A DNA stretch of 64,000 bases from UBA5186 sp040005095 (lineage in GTDB: Bacteria; Actinomycetota; Thermoleophilia; Gaiellales; Gaiellaceae), in NCBI GenBank assembly GCA_040005095.1, contig JBDTZN010000004.1, positions 3,176 through 67,175 of the forward strand. Reading direction: 5' to 3'. Below are positions 24,496-32,404 of this stretch, piece after piece; the stretch's first letter is position 1, and every line of letters begins with the position of its first letter. Both the position numbers and the translations under genes were made by a program. Under the pieces are notes generated by a model that was not told where the DNA came from, searched no databases, and was given only the letters and a program-made list of their open reading frames with translations.

Positions 24496-24537
24496 ATAGG
24501 GGATGAGGCCGATCGTCAGATCGACCTCATCCCCTAT
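24496..24537 (-). terminator. Long hairpin after the 40-aa membrane protein gene
   Basis: Arms 24496-24514 and 24519-24537 pair over 18 of 19 positions with a 4-nt loop. It lies 6 bp after the stop of the small membrane protein and upstream of the YIDAGTGS gene, insulating the two. Confidence 0.75.
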
Positions 24538-24542
24538 GCCAT

Positions 24543-24665
24543 CTAGAAGCGTCCGCGGCCGAAAAATCCAAGTACCGCGAGCACGACGATGACGATCAAG
24601 ATGATCAGGAGAATGCTGAGCGCTGGCCTCCTCTCGGCGTAGGTGGTCTTCTTTTCCGTGAGCAC
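24543..24665 (-). CDS. 40-aa membrane protein (paralogue of the 4273 gene)
   Basis: GTG start with AGGAG 7 nt upstream; the product is VLTEKKTTYAERRPAL, then a 19-residue Ile/Val/Leu helix and GFFGRGRF. The last 25 residues align with the 25-aa protein at 4273-4350. In that paralogue the ATG stands where this one has CTC, after an AGGAGG in the same place, so either the start moved upstream here or both forms are made. Function unknown. Confidence 0.65.
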   Translation of the reverse strand: MLTEKKTTYAERRPALSILLIILIVIVVLAVLGFFGRGRF

Positions 24666-24687
24666 GTTCCGGCTCCTGCGCGCTTCG

Positions 24688-24694
24688 TATGATT
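24688..24694. promoter_or_regulatory. -10 box TATGAT of cupin gene, possibly shared with divergent small gene
   Basis: Plus TATGAT ends 7 nt before the cupin ATG at 24701. The minus strand of the same bases reads AATCAT, a possible -10 for the divergent 40-aa gene. Confidence 0.5.
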
Positions 24695-24700
24695 CGGCCA

Positions 24701-25243
24701 ATGGTTCCCGATGGCCCACTCGAAGAAACCGAGGCCGGGCTCGTCGCCGCGGGTGAGGGCTGGTTCGTGCTGAACGCCCGGGAAGCCCGCTGGTGGAACC
24801 GCGAGGGGCGCGGCAAGAGTCTCGTCTTCGAGGGCAAGACGGACTTCCCGCAGGTCGGGATCAACCTCTTCGTCCTCCCGGCGGGCGAGCCGATCGGGAT
24901 GTACCACTGGGAAGCCGACCAGGAGGACTTCCTCGTGCTCGCGGGCGAGGCGCTGTTGATCGTCGAGGGCGAAGAGCGACCGTTGCGTCAATGGGACTTC
25001 GTGCACTGCCCCGTCGATGCAAAGCACATGATCGTCGGGGCCGGAGACGGGCCGTGCGCAGTCCTGGCGATCGGCGCACGCGAGCATCAGGAGGGCGACG
25101 GCTGGGGCGGCTATCCCGTCGACGATGTCGCGCAGAAGCACGGTGCAGGCGTCGAGGAGGAGACGACCGACCCGCACGAGGCGTACGCCCGGTTCCCGCA
25201 GGGCGTGGCTTCGCGATACCGCGACGGCTGGCTCCCCGACTAA
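24701..25243 (+). CDS. Cupin domain-containing protein
   Basis: A 180-aa cupin. The two cupin motifs are YHWEADQEDFLVLAGEALL (His, Glu metal ligands) and HCPVDAKHMIVGAG (His). The tail with GYPVDDVAQKHGAG occurs in a conserved actinobacterial cupin group. I use the ATG at 24701, not the one at 24689, because TATGAT ends 7 nt before it. Probably a metal-dependent small-molecule enzyme or binding protein; substrate unknown. Confidence 0.87.
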   Translation: MVPDGPLEETEAGLVAAGEGWFVLNAREARWWNREGRGKSLVFEGKTDFPQVGINLFVLPAGEPIGMYHWEADQEDFLVLAGEALLIVEGEERPLRQWDFVHCPVDAKHMIVGAGDGPCAVLAIGAREHQEGDGWGGYPVDDVAQKHGAGVEEETTDPHEAYARFPQGVASRYRDGWLPD

Positions 25244-25273
25244 CTCGCGGCGGCGCCCGACGTCTGCGAAGTC

Positions 25274-25643
25274 GTGGCGCGCGCACTTGCGATCACAGTC
25301 ACGCTCGGAGCGGCCGGGGTGCTCTGCACGGCGTCGTGGGCTGCGCCCGCGCCCGATCCCGATCGGGCCTTGCTAGATGGGGTCGATGTGGCCGTCGCAC
25401 CGATCTCCCACCGGCTCCGGCCGGATCTCGTTGCCAGGATCGTCCTCGCGCGTGCCCAACGGTGCTCGGCTCGACTCGATCCGGCTGACGCGACAGGGCT
25501 CGTGGCAAGTGCGCGTCCACGGCCCGTTCGAAGTCCGCCTGCCCAACCTGGCGGACACGACGGTCGAGCAGGCGTGCTACGAGGTGGCCGATCGAAACGC
25601 ACGAATTTGGGCCTTCGGGATCCCGGAGTGCGTGACTACTTGA
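25274..25643 (+). pseudogene. Possible frameshifted small secreted protein
   Basis: The frame from GTG 25274 encodes a convincing signal peptide (MARALAITVTLGAAGVLC, cleavage near SWA-AP). From about 25385 a different frame has strongly GC-rich third positions and a protein-like sequence (RQGSWQVRVHGPFEVRLP, then ACYEVADRNARIWAFGIPEC). Joining the two needs one frameshift near 25375-25390. It may be a decayed gene, a sequencing error, or a separate 88-aa ORF starting at 25377. Confidence 0.4.
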
Positions 25644-26391
25644 CCAACCTAAGCGCGACCTGAACATCCCGCGCGTCGCCAGCTCGCGAACACGAAGCAC
25701 ACACGGCTTCGGCGAGCCATGCGGCGGCGTCGACCGTCCACACTGGATGCGTGATCTCTGCTCGGAACGGATCGGTGTCCGATACCGCCCACGGATGCTC
25801 CACACCGAAAACAAATGGATTCGGTGCGAATGAAGGTGGATACGACGCGAATGGGACTTCCCCCATCGCGGCCTCCACTTCGACGAACTCCGACAAGGCC
25901 GCGAGGATCGCATCGGGATCAAGCTGTGCCGAGGAGGGGTCCGGCCAGGCCTCGCTCGCCTGAACAAGTACGCGGGCCGGTCCTTCGGCAATCAGCTTGC
26001 GGTCATCGATGACCGAGCCGGCGACCCGTGTCCGCAGACGGTCGCCTACATATTCGAGTGGCACGATCGCATCGGCCCCTGTCAGCGTCGCCTTTCCATA
26101 CAGCTCCAACGCGTCCCACATCGTTCGGAGGAGACCCGCCAGCGGAACGTCGTTGGGCGGAGTTTCGCGCTCAGATCGAAGGTCGACGTGGCCCCATCCA
26201 CGCAAGAGATCGTCGCCCGGGCTTTCAAGATCAGCCCCCGAGTCGCACGCACCCCACGGCAGCTCGACTCCCCACCGGGAGTCGAGGGTGTGGAGCAGAG
26301 AAAACTCGGCAGTCTCGGCCGCAATCGACGAGTTCGCCTCGAAGTCACCACGCAGGCCGGCCAACAGGTACAGGTTCCGAAACTCGTCCAC
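25636..26391 (-). CDS. Hypothetical protein
   Basis: A 251-aa protein with no recognised domain. It is rich in Asp, Glu and Ala, has no signal peptide or membrane span, and carries a WLAEAVCASC motif near the end. The GTG start lies 5 nt after the stop of the truncated reductase remnant. Base composition is less GC-rich than neighbouring genes. It may be an accessory gene in a decaying region. Confidence 0.5.
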   Translation of the reverse strand: MDEFRNLYLLAGLRGDFEANSSIAAETAEFSLLHTLDSRWGVELPWGACDSGADLESPGDDLLRGWGHVDLRSERETPPNDVPLAGLLRTMWDALELYGKATLTGADAIVPLEYVGDRLRTRVAGSVIDDRKLIAEGPARVLVQASEAWPDPSSAQLDPDAILAALSEFVEVEAAMGEVPFASYPPSFAPNPFVFGVEHPWAVSDTDPFRAEITHPVWTVDAAAWLAEAVCASCSRAGDARDVQVALRLVK

Positions 26392-26396
26392 GTCCG

Positions 26397-26700
26397 CTAG
26401 CGCCGCACGATCGAGAACCTGGCGCTGGCGAAGTCGCCGTTCCGTCCGAGCTCGTCCAGACGCAGCTCGACGCGCCGGGGCAGCAGCGGCGCGCCGGCGC
26501 CCAGCGTTACCGGCGCGATCGAAACGATGACCTCGTCCAGCAGCCCCGCGTCGGCGAACTGACCGGCCAGGTCTCCCCCACCGACGATCCAGACGTTCCG
26601 ATCACCCGCGGCGTCGACCATCTGCTTGTGCACGCCTGCGACGTCGGCGCTGGTGAACTCGATTCGCGCGTCGGGGACGACCGGCAGCTGTCGGTCTCGA
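26397..26700 (-). pseudogene. C-terminal fragment of a RibD/dihydrofolate-reductase-family gene
   Basis: About 100 codons match the C-terminal half of the family: LPVVPDARIEFTSADVAGVH, NVWIVGGGDLAGQFADAGL and APVTLGAGAPLLPRRVEL. Intact members are about 190 aa and start with a YYTASSLDG-type NADPH site, which is absent here. Beyond about 26700 the sequence no longer resembles the family in any frame. The gene has lost its 5' half. Confidence 0.75.
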
Positions 26701-26782
26701 GCAGATGCTCCCGCGAATCGAGAAGTGGCAGGCCCAGATCAAGATCGCGCCGAAGCCGCCGGCTGCGGCTCCGTCCGTCTAG
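26685..26782 (+). pseudogene. C-terminal remnant of an unidentified gene
   Basis: A short plus frame reads LEQMLPRIEKWQAQIKIAP and ends PPAAAPSV at a TAG. It looks protein-like but has an in-frame stop just upstream. It abuts the broken reductase, as expected for a deletion junction. Confidence 0.3.
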
Positions 26783-26899
26783 CTCAGCAAGTCAGCGACC
26801 GGTGCTCTGGCGGCGGCGCCTGGGCGGCGTTCGGGAACGTCGTCAGGAGCGTGACGCCGACGGCTGCGCGGCTCCGTTCGGGCCGCCGTTTGAAGGCAG

Positions 26900-26980
26900 A
26901 TGCCGTGCGCCGAGAGGCTGCTCTGGTTCAACGAGACGAAGCACTAGGAGTTCATCCAGACCGAGGACGACGAGCCTGTC
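26900..26980 (+). pseudogene. Cold-shock-domain protein remnant with in-frame TAG
   Basis: ATG opens MPCAERLLWFNETKH, then TAG (26945-26947), then EFIQTEDDE in the same frame. The WFNExKxxGFIxTE pattern is the cold-shock domain RNP1 region of small actinobacterial CSD-like proteins; TAG stands where Tyr or a similar residue is expected. Similarity stops soon after, so the 3' part is also lost. Confidence 0.6.
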
Positions 26981-27067
26981 CAAAGACGTCCGAAGGCGAG
27001 TACCATTGGCGCTCGCCAAGGGACATCACGGACCTGCATCCTCATCTGCTGAGCAGTCTCCGGCGCC

Positions 27068-27913
27068 ATGCGCGGTCCTAGCGCACGGCTGGTTGCCGGA
27101 AGCGCGATCTCCCTGGTCCTGATCGGTGGGTCCGCAGTGGCGCTGACTCGTCACGAGCCGCGGACCGCAGCCCGTTCGGTGCGCTCCGTCGAGTCCAGGA
27201 CCGTCGCCCGATCAGCTGTGGCCGCTCGAGTCGCCAGACCGAGGCACCTTCGCGGAAGCAGATTCTTCTGCAAGCTCGCACCCGGTGCGGCAAGCCTCCC
27301 GGCGAGCCGACTCCGGGGCTTGGGGCATCATTTGCAGCAGTACCCGGATCTCGCGCTTGCGACCCCAGCGCAGAGTGCTGCGGCCGTGCGTCTGTTGGCC
27401 ACACTCCGCGCTTCTGCACGAGATTGGAGCAGCCTGGGCGCAGCGTCCACGGCAGGCTTTGACCTCCACACGGCGCGACGGGCAGCCGGAGACGAGACCC
27501 CTCACTACCTCCACGCCGAGAGCCGCCGGTTCGCCAACGACGGCCGCTACCTCGACCCGCAGCGGCCCGAGGCTCTGATCTACGCCAACGTGCCCGGGCG
27601 TCCTCTCGTGCTGATCGGAGCCATGTTCAGCATGCCGCGGGGCATCCAGGGGCCCAACCCGGCTGGTCCGATCGCACGTTGGCACTTCCATCGCGTGTGC
27701 GCGCGAGGCACCGCGCGCGGCCTCAAGCCGCTTGCCGATGGGACGTGTCCGCCCGGCGAAAGCCTCGGAGAAGGCAGCGAGATGCTGCACGTCTGGTTCA
27801 CCCACGAGCTGCGCAGCGCCTACGCGATCCACGCGCCCGAGCCGGAGCTTTGTGCCGCCCGCCTCCTGCCGCACGGCTACTGCACGAGCGGGCTGCACCT
27901 GCAGGGCATGTAG
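27068..27913 (+). CDS. Secreted protein of unknown function
   Basis: A 281-aa protein with an N-terminal signal segment (LVAGSAISLVLIGGSAVAL). The mature part has HYLHAESRRFANDGRYLDP, QRPEALIYANV, an AMFSMPRG strand, ARWHFHRVC and SEMLHVWFTHEL. The His-rich HY-DGR-LDPxRPEAL-WHxH-MLHVW pattern occurs in a family of exported actinobacterial proteins; a metal site is plausible. CAGTCT ends 8 nt before the ATG. Cys residues near the end could pair. Confidence 0.7.
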   Translation: MRGPSARLVAGSAISLVLIGGSAVALTRHEPRTAARSVRSVESRTVARSAVAARVARPRHLRGSRFFCKLAPGAASLPASRLRGLGHHLQQYPDLALATPAQSAAAVRLLATLRASARDWSSLGAASTAGFDLHTARRAAGDETPHYLHAESRRFANDGRYLDPQRPEALIYANVPGRPLVLIGAMFSMPRGIQGPNPAGPIARWHFHRVCARGTARGLKPLADGTCPPGESLGEGSEMLHVWFTHELRSAYAIHAPEPELCAARLLPHGYCTSGLHLQGM

Positions 27914-27951
27914 CACCGTTCGCGGACTCGCCCCGCCACGTTCGCCAGCGA

Positions 27952-27970
27952 CGGGTGCCAGGCACGGGCC
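27952..27970. repeat. GTGCCAGGCACGGGCC motif in intergenic gap
   Basis: Same short motif as the two copies at 10944-10994, with the central dinucleotide inverted. A shorter version (TTGCCAGGCACAA) lies at 28079-28091. The gap 27914-28093 shows no gene. Confidence 0.6.
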
Positions 27971-28093
27971 CCGTCCAGGTTCGTAAATCAATACCGGACC
28001 GTCCTCCGTCGGCTGGCCAACACGTAGCTGCTCTGGATTTTCGTACCTGACTGGTGCAGGGTTTTGTTCGCTAGACAGTTGCCAGGCACAACG

Positions 28094-28139
28094 CGAAGTC
28101 ATCATGGCTCCCGCGCATTTGCGCGGGAGCCGGACTTCG
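28094..28139 (-). terminator. ssrA terminator, two-tier hairpin with ATCAT bulge
   Basis: Outer stem CGAAGTC/GACTTCG, then ATCAT opposite a single G, then a perfect 12-bp inner stem with TT loop. It starts 8 nt after the tmRNA 3' end. The secA terminator at 40376-40419 has the same outer stem, the same bulge and a different inner stem. Confidence 0.8.
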
Positions 28140-28147
28140 GGAGGCAG

Positions 28148-28512
28148 TGGAGGCGGCGGGAATCGAACCCGCGTCCGCAATCGCACCGGTCAGAGCATCT
28201 ACAAGCTTAGGTACCCCTTGAATTTCGCCCGGCGGCCGGTGGGGACCGACCAACCGTTCGGGCTAGTCCTCCTTTAGATCTCACGCTTTCAGGCGAGTGA
28301 CTCTCCCTGAGCGCCAGCCCGTTAGTTGATGCCGCCTCCGGGCCACGGGCCCAACTCGGGGCGACACGTCACTTAGTCCCTAAGAACTAAGCGGCGAGTG
28401 CGAGTTGATTATCCGCACTTGCATTGGTTTCCGGTTGTTTTAGGAGGCCGACCGGAGACCTCCGCTTGCAGCTCTGCCGGAGAACCGACCACGTCGAAGC
28501 CAGGTCGCCCCC
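28148..28512 (-). ncRNA. ssrA: Transfer-messenger RNA (tmRNA)
   Basis: About 365 nt. The 5' end GGGGGCGACCTGGCTTCGAC and the 3' end, with TTCGATTCCCG and CGCCTCCA, pair as the tRNA-like acceptor. The T arm reads GCGGG TTCGATT CCCGC. The resume codon GCA opens the tag ASADNQLALAA followed by TAG. Pseudoknot-like stems fill the rest. CCA is not encoded. A TACAAT -10 box lies 18 nt upstream. smpB lies 3.2 kb away. Rescues stalled ribosomes with SmpB. Confidence 0.95.
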
Positions 28513-28528
28513 GTATGTGTGTTCGCCT

Positions 28529-28535
28529 TATTGTA
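28529..28535. promoter_or_regulatory. Bidirectional -10 element between ssrA and GNAT operon
   Basis: The bases read TATTGTA on plus and TACAATA on minus. TACAAT directs ssrA, with CTGATT about 16 nt upstream as a possible -35. TATTGT ends 8 nt before the GNAT ATG, giving a transcript with almost no leader. Confidence 0.55.
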
Positions 28536-28542
28536 GCCGCAA

Positions 28543-29463
28543 ATGCTGGAAATCAGGGTTGCGGAGACAGACGAAGACGTGCAGGCGTGCCTCGACCTCA
28601 TCGCGTCGCTCTACCCGAACCGAGCGATGGTGTTGGACGAGGTTCGCGAGTTCGAGGCCTCCGTACCCGACCAGACGCGGTTCCAGGCACTCGACGAGGG
28701 CCGGTTCGTCGGCACGGCGTCGATCTTGGCCGAGCCGCGACTGCGGGAGCGTCGTGGAGCACACGCGAGCATCGTCGCCGCGCGCGACGAGCGTGGCAGA
28801 GGCGTCGGCACCGGGCTCTACCGCGCGGTGTCCGAGTGGGCGCGTGGACGCGAGCTCGAGGAGCTCGAAGGCGCCGTGAAAGAGGGCGAGGACGAGAGCC
28901 TTCGCTGGGTCGAGCGGCGCGGCTTCGCAGAGACGACGCGGGACTCCCTCCTGATCCTCGAGCTCGGGGAAGTCCAGGCACTTCCCGTCGACCCGCCCAC
29001 GGGAATCGAGATCGTCAGCTGGGCCGGCCGCCCAGAGCTCACGGAGGGGATGTACGAGGTCGCTTGCGAGGCGTACCCCGACATTCCGGGCAACGAGGAC
29101 GACGTGATGGAGTCCCTCGACGAATGGCTCACGCACGACATGACCGGGCCCGGCGACTTCCCGGAGGCGACCTTCGTCGCTCTCGCGGGCGACGAGGTCG
29201 TCGGGTGGGCCAAGTTCTCGCTCACGCGGGCACAGCCGACCATGGCCTGGCATGACGTCACCGGCGTCAAGCGAGCGTGGCGTGGGCGAGGCATCGCCGG
29301 TGCGCTGAAGCGCGCCGAGATTGCGTGGGCAAAGGCGCAGGGGTACGAGCGTCTGCAGACGATGAACGAGGAGCGGACTGCGCCGATCCGCAAACTGAAC
29401 GAACGGTACGGCTACAGACTCGCGCCCGGCCGCGTGTTCGTCGTTGGGCCGCTCGCGCAATGA
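28543..29463 (+). CDS. Tandem GNAT acetyltransferase (paralogue A)
   Basis: A 306-aa protein with two GNAT folds. The first has ARDERGRGVGTGLYRAVSEW (acetyl-CoA loop), the second VKRAWRGRGIAGALKRAEI and NERYGYRL. The ATG follows TATTGT by 8 nt. It overlaps the next, homologous gene by 4 bp (ATGA). Similar tandem GNATs include MshD-like and antibiotic-resistance enzymes, but no substrate is evident. Confidence 0.88.
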   Translation: MLEIRVAETDEDVQACLDLIASLYPNRAMVLDEVREFEASVPDQTRFQALDEGRFVGTASILAEPRLRERRGAHASIVAARDERGRGVGTGLYRAVSEWARGRELEELEGAVKEGEDESLRWVERRGFAETTRDSLLILELGEVQALPVDPPTGIEIVSWAGRPELTEGMYEVACEAYPDIPGNEDDVMESLDEWLTHDMTGPGDFPEATFVALAGDEVVGWAKFSLTRAQPTMAWHDVTGVKRAWRGRGIAGALKRAEIAWAKAQGYERLQTMNEERTAPIRKLNERYGYRLAPGRVFVVGPLAQ

Positions 29464-30380
29464 ACATCGAGGTTCGCCGCTGCGCGAGCTCCGACGAAAC
29501 AGGGCTCTCGACCCGCATCTACAACGAGACCTGGCCCGACGCCGCGGTCACGCTCGAGGAGGCGCAGGCCTTCCACGAGCGTATGGACGACTCGGAAGAG
29601 CTCATCGCGTTCGTCGGCGACGAACCGGCCGGATCGGCTATCACCGGTATCGGTGGATTTGTAGGCCCCAGCACCGTGTTCACATTGATCACGGTGCTTC
29701 CGGCCAAGCGTTGCCGCGGCGCGGGAACGGCTCTCTACCAGGCCATCTCGTCCTGGTCACACGCGCGAGAGCGGGCCACGCTTCGCACTCGTGCGCGCGA
29801 GGACGACCCCGACGGCCTCGGCTATGCCACGCGCCACGGCTTCGCAGAGGTGGGACGGGAAACCGACCTGACCCTGGAGCTCACGACCCTCGAGCCGCCG
29901 TCGATCGAACCGCCGGCCGGAGTCGAAATCGCCTCACTCGCCGACCGGCCCGACGCCGAGCGTCACGTTTACGACATCGCCGTCGAGACGTACCCGGACA
30001 TCCCCGACAGCGAGGACTACACCTTCGGCGACCCCAGCGAATGGCTCCGCCACCATCTCCACGGCCCCCACCAGCTCGCCGAAGCGAACTTCGTCGCATT
30101 CGCCGGAGACGAGGCGATCGGCTACGCGAAGCTCAACCTCTCCCCTGCCCGTCCCGGAACCGCCGTCCACGGAATGACCGCCGTGCGGCGTGCATGGCGT
30201 GGACGCGGCATCGCCGGCGCGCTCAAGCGCGCGCAGATCCGCTGGGCGATCGCCAACGGCGTCGAGCGCTTCGAGACGTCCAACGAGGCCCGCAACGAGC
30301 CGATGCAGCGCGTCAACCTCGCGCTCGGATACCGGCCGACGTCCGGGACGATTACGCTCGAGGGGCCGCTCGCGACATGA
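29460..30380 (+). CDS. Tandem GNAT acetyltransferase (paralogue B)
   Basis: Also 306 aa and clearly a duplicate of the preceding gene: VLPAKRCRGAGTALYQAI in the first fold, VRRAWRGRGIAGALKRAQI and LALGYRPTSG in the second. Shared PDIP (YPDIPDSED vs YPDIPGNED) and WRGRGIAGALKRA segments show common origin. It overlaps both neighbours (ATGA), so the operon is GNAT A, GNAT B, hydrolase-cyclase. Confidence 0.88.
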   Translation: MNIEVRRCASSDETGLSTRIYNETWPDAAVTLEEAQAFHERMDDSEELIAFVGDEPAGSAITGIGGFVGPSTVFTLITVLPAKRCRGAGTALYQAISSWSHARERATLRTRAREDDPDGLGYATRHGFAEVGRETDLTLELTTLEPPSIEPPAGVEIASLADRPDAERHVYDIAVETYPDIPDSEDYTFGDPSEWLRHHLHGPHQLAEANFVAFAGDEAIGYAKLNLSPARPGTAVHGMTAVRRAWRGRGIAGALKRAQIRWAIANGVERFETSNEARNEPMQRVNLALGYRPTSGTITLEGPLAT

Positions 30381-31716
30381 GCGACCTCGAGATCCAATAC
30401 GCGCAAAGCGACGACGTCGACATCGCCTACGCCGTCCTCGGCGACGGGCCGCGAGACGTCGTCTGGGTTGCGGGCGCGATGACGAACCTGGCCGTGATGT
30501 GGGAGCTGCCCGAGTTCCGTCGCTTCTGCGAGCAGCTCGCCTCGTTCTCGCGCCTGATCCTGTTCGACAAGCGCGGGATGGGCCTCTCCGACCGGGTCGA
30601 GGTCGGAACGCTGGAGGAGCGGATGGACGACGTCCGCGCCGTGATGGACGCCGCCGGCTCCGAGCGGGCGTCACTCATCGGCGTCTCAGAGGGCGGCCCG
30701 ATGTCGATCTTGTTCGCGGCGACCTACCCGCATCGCACCGACCACTCCTCCTCGTCGGCGCGGAGGTCAAGGAGGAAACCACGGACGACTGGCCCTGGGG
30801 TGAGGCGACGCGGGAGCGCTTCGATGCTGCGATGGGAACGCTCTACGACCGCTGGGGAAAGGGGGGCAGCCTCGGCTATTTTTGGCCGAGCAGGAAGGAC
30901 GACGCCCAGCTCATCGAGTCGTTCGCCCGGTTGCAGGTCGCGGCGATGACGCCCCGGACCGCGGAGAAGTTCATGCGAATGGCTTTCGACATCGATGTGC
31001 GGGACATCATCCCGAGCGTCAACGTGCCGACGCTGATCGTCCACCGAGTCGGCGACGGTGTCTGCCACGTCGAGAACGCCCGCTACCTGGCCCGACACAT
31101 CCCGGAGGCGCGGTACGTGGAGCTCCCCGGCGACGATCACGTCCCCTGGGGCGAAGGCGGCGGCGAGGACGTGCTCGCCGAGATCCGCGAGTTCGTCACC
31201 GGCGTACGCGAAGCCGCCGAGCCGGACAGCGTGCTGGCGACCGTCCTCTTCACTGACCTCGTCGGCTCGACACAGCGTGCCGCCGAGCTGGGCGACCGGG
31301 CCTGGCGCGACCTGCTGGGCCTCCACCACGAGCGCGTCCGGCGGGAGCTCGAGCGCTACCGGGGCAATGAGCTCGACACGGCCGGAGACGGGTTCCTTGC
31401 GAGCTTCGACGGGCCGGTGCGTGCGATCCGGTGCGCTCGCGCAGTGGTCGACTCGGTGCGAGAGCTGGGACTCGAGGTGCGGGCGGGCGTGCACACGGGC
31501 CAATGCGAGCTGCTGGACGGAAAGCTCAGCGGGATCGCGGTGAACATCGGTGCCCGCGTGGCCGCCAAAGCCGGAACGGGCGAGGTGCTCGTCTCGGGCA
31601 CCGTGCGCGACCTGGTCGCAGGCTCGGGCATCGAGTTCGAGGATCGCGGCACCGCCGAGCTCAAGGGCGTGCCCGGCGAGTGGCGGCTGTTCGCGGTGGC
31701 TAACGCCGCGCCTTGA
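30377..31716 (+). pseudogene. Alpha/beta-hydrolase fused to adenylate cyclase, one-base frameshift
   Basis: The hydrolase half starts in one frame (YAQSDDVDIAYAVLGDGP, FDKRGMGLSD, GVSEGGPMS with the Ser nucleophile) and the rest continues in another (LLLVGAEVKEETTDDW, then the class III cyclase VLATVLFTDLVGST and DTAGDGFLASF). Comparison with the intact homologue at 45835-47175 places the lesion near 30740, where one base is missing in a CTCCTCCTC-rich run. It may be a true decayed gene, or an assembly error in otherwise well-preserved sequence; the third codon positions remain GC-rich on both sides. Confidence 0.75.
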
Positions 31717-32152
31717 GCGCGCGTTCCATCTCGCGCTGCTGGTCGCGCTGGACGAGGTCGCGGCGCTTGTCGCGCAGCTCCTTGCCGCGGCCGACCGCGA
31801 TCTCCACTTTCACCTTCCCGTCCTTGAAGTAGAGCTTGGTCGGGACGAGGGTCAGGCCCTTCTCGCGGATCGTCGCGTAGAGGGAGTCGATCTCGCCGCG
31901 CTTCATCAGGAGCTTGCGGTCGCGGTCGGGCTCGTGGTTCGCGAGGTTGCCCTGGTCGTACTCGTCGATGTGGGCGCCGATCAGCCAGAGCTCGCCGTCG
32001 CGCACGTCCGCGTAGGCGTTCCCGAGGGTCACGCGGCCCTGGCGCAGCGACTTCACCTCGGTGCCGGTGAGCACCATGCCGGCCTCGTGGCGCTCGAGCA
32101 GGTGGTAGTCGTGCCGCGCACGGCGATTGTCGGTGATCAGCTTCTCGCTCAT
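31700..32152 (-). CDS. smpB: SsrA-binding protein SmpB
   Basis: A 150-aa tmRNA partner. Family motifs: RRARHDYHLLERHEAGMVL, GTEVKSLRQGRVTL, AYADVRDGELWL, HIDEYDQGN and the basic C-terminal tail KELRDKRRD. It binds the tRNA-like part of ssrA (28148-28512). The last 17 bp overlap the convergent hydrolase-cyclase gene. No clear ribosome binding site. Usually smpB adjoins ssrA or rnr; here ssrA is separated by three genes and rnr lies 3.4 kb to the right. Confidence 0.97.
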   Translation of the reverse strand: MSEKLITDNRRARHDYHLLERHEAGMVLTGTEVKSLRQGRVTLGNAYADVRDGELWLIGAHIDEYDQGNLANHEPDRDRKLLMKRGEIDSLYATIREKGLTLVPTKLYFKDGKVKVEIAVGRGKELRDKRRDLVQRDQQREMERALKARR

Positions 32153-32404
32153 TCCGGGATGACCACGCGCTTTCCGGGCGTGATGGGCGAGTGCGAGGCT
32201 ATGGGACGAGCTTCGCTCGCCAGAGCGGGCATAGCAGCGCTATGGCCGCGACTGAGGACGGCGCGTCGCGCCGCCCAGCGCGGCCGGAGAGCCCGTGCTT
32301 CATTCTGGGATGAGCGAATACAGGCCATTGCTGGGGTCGATTGTAGGGTCGGACCAGGGACATTCCGGATAGGCAAGCGCCCGCGGCCCAGGCAGGCTCG
32401 ACCC

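Noticed and set aside
24620..24645. AGGAGG in the 40-aa gene as its ribosome binding site
   Set aside because: It is followed by CTC and not a start codon; the upstream GTG with AGGAG fits better. Kept only as a relic idea in the findings.
28148..28180. tmRNA 3' end as an attachment site for an integrated element
   Set aside because: No integrase gene and no second copy of the tmRNA 3' end were seen in the window.
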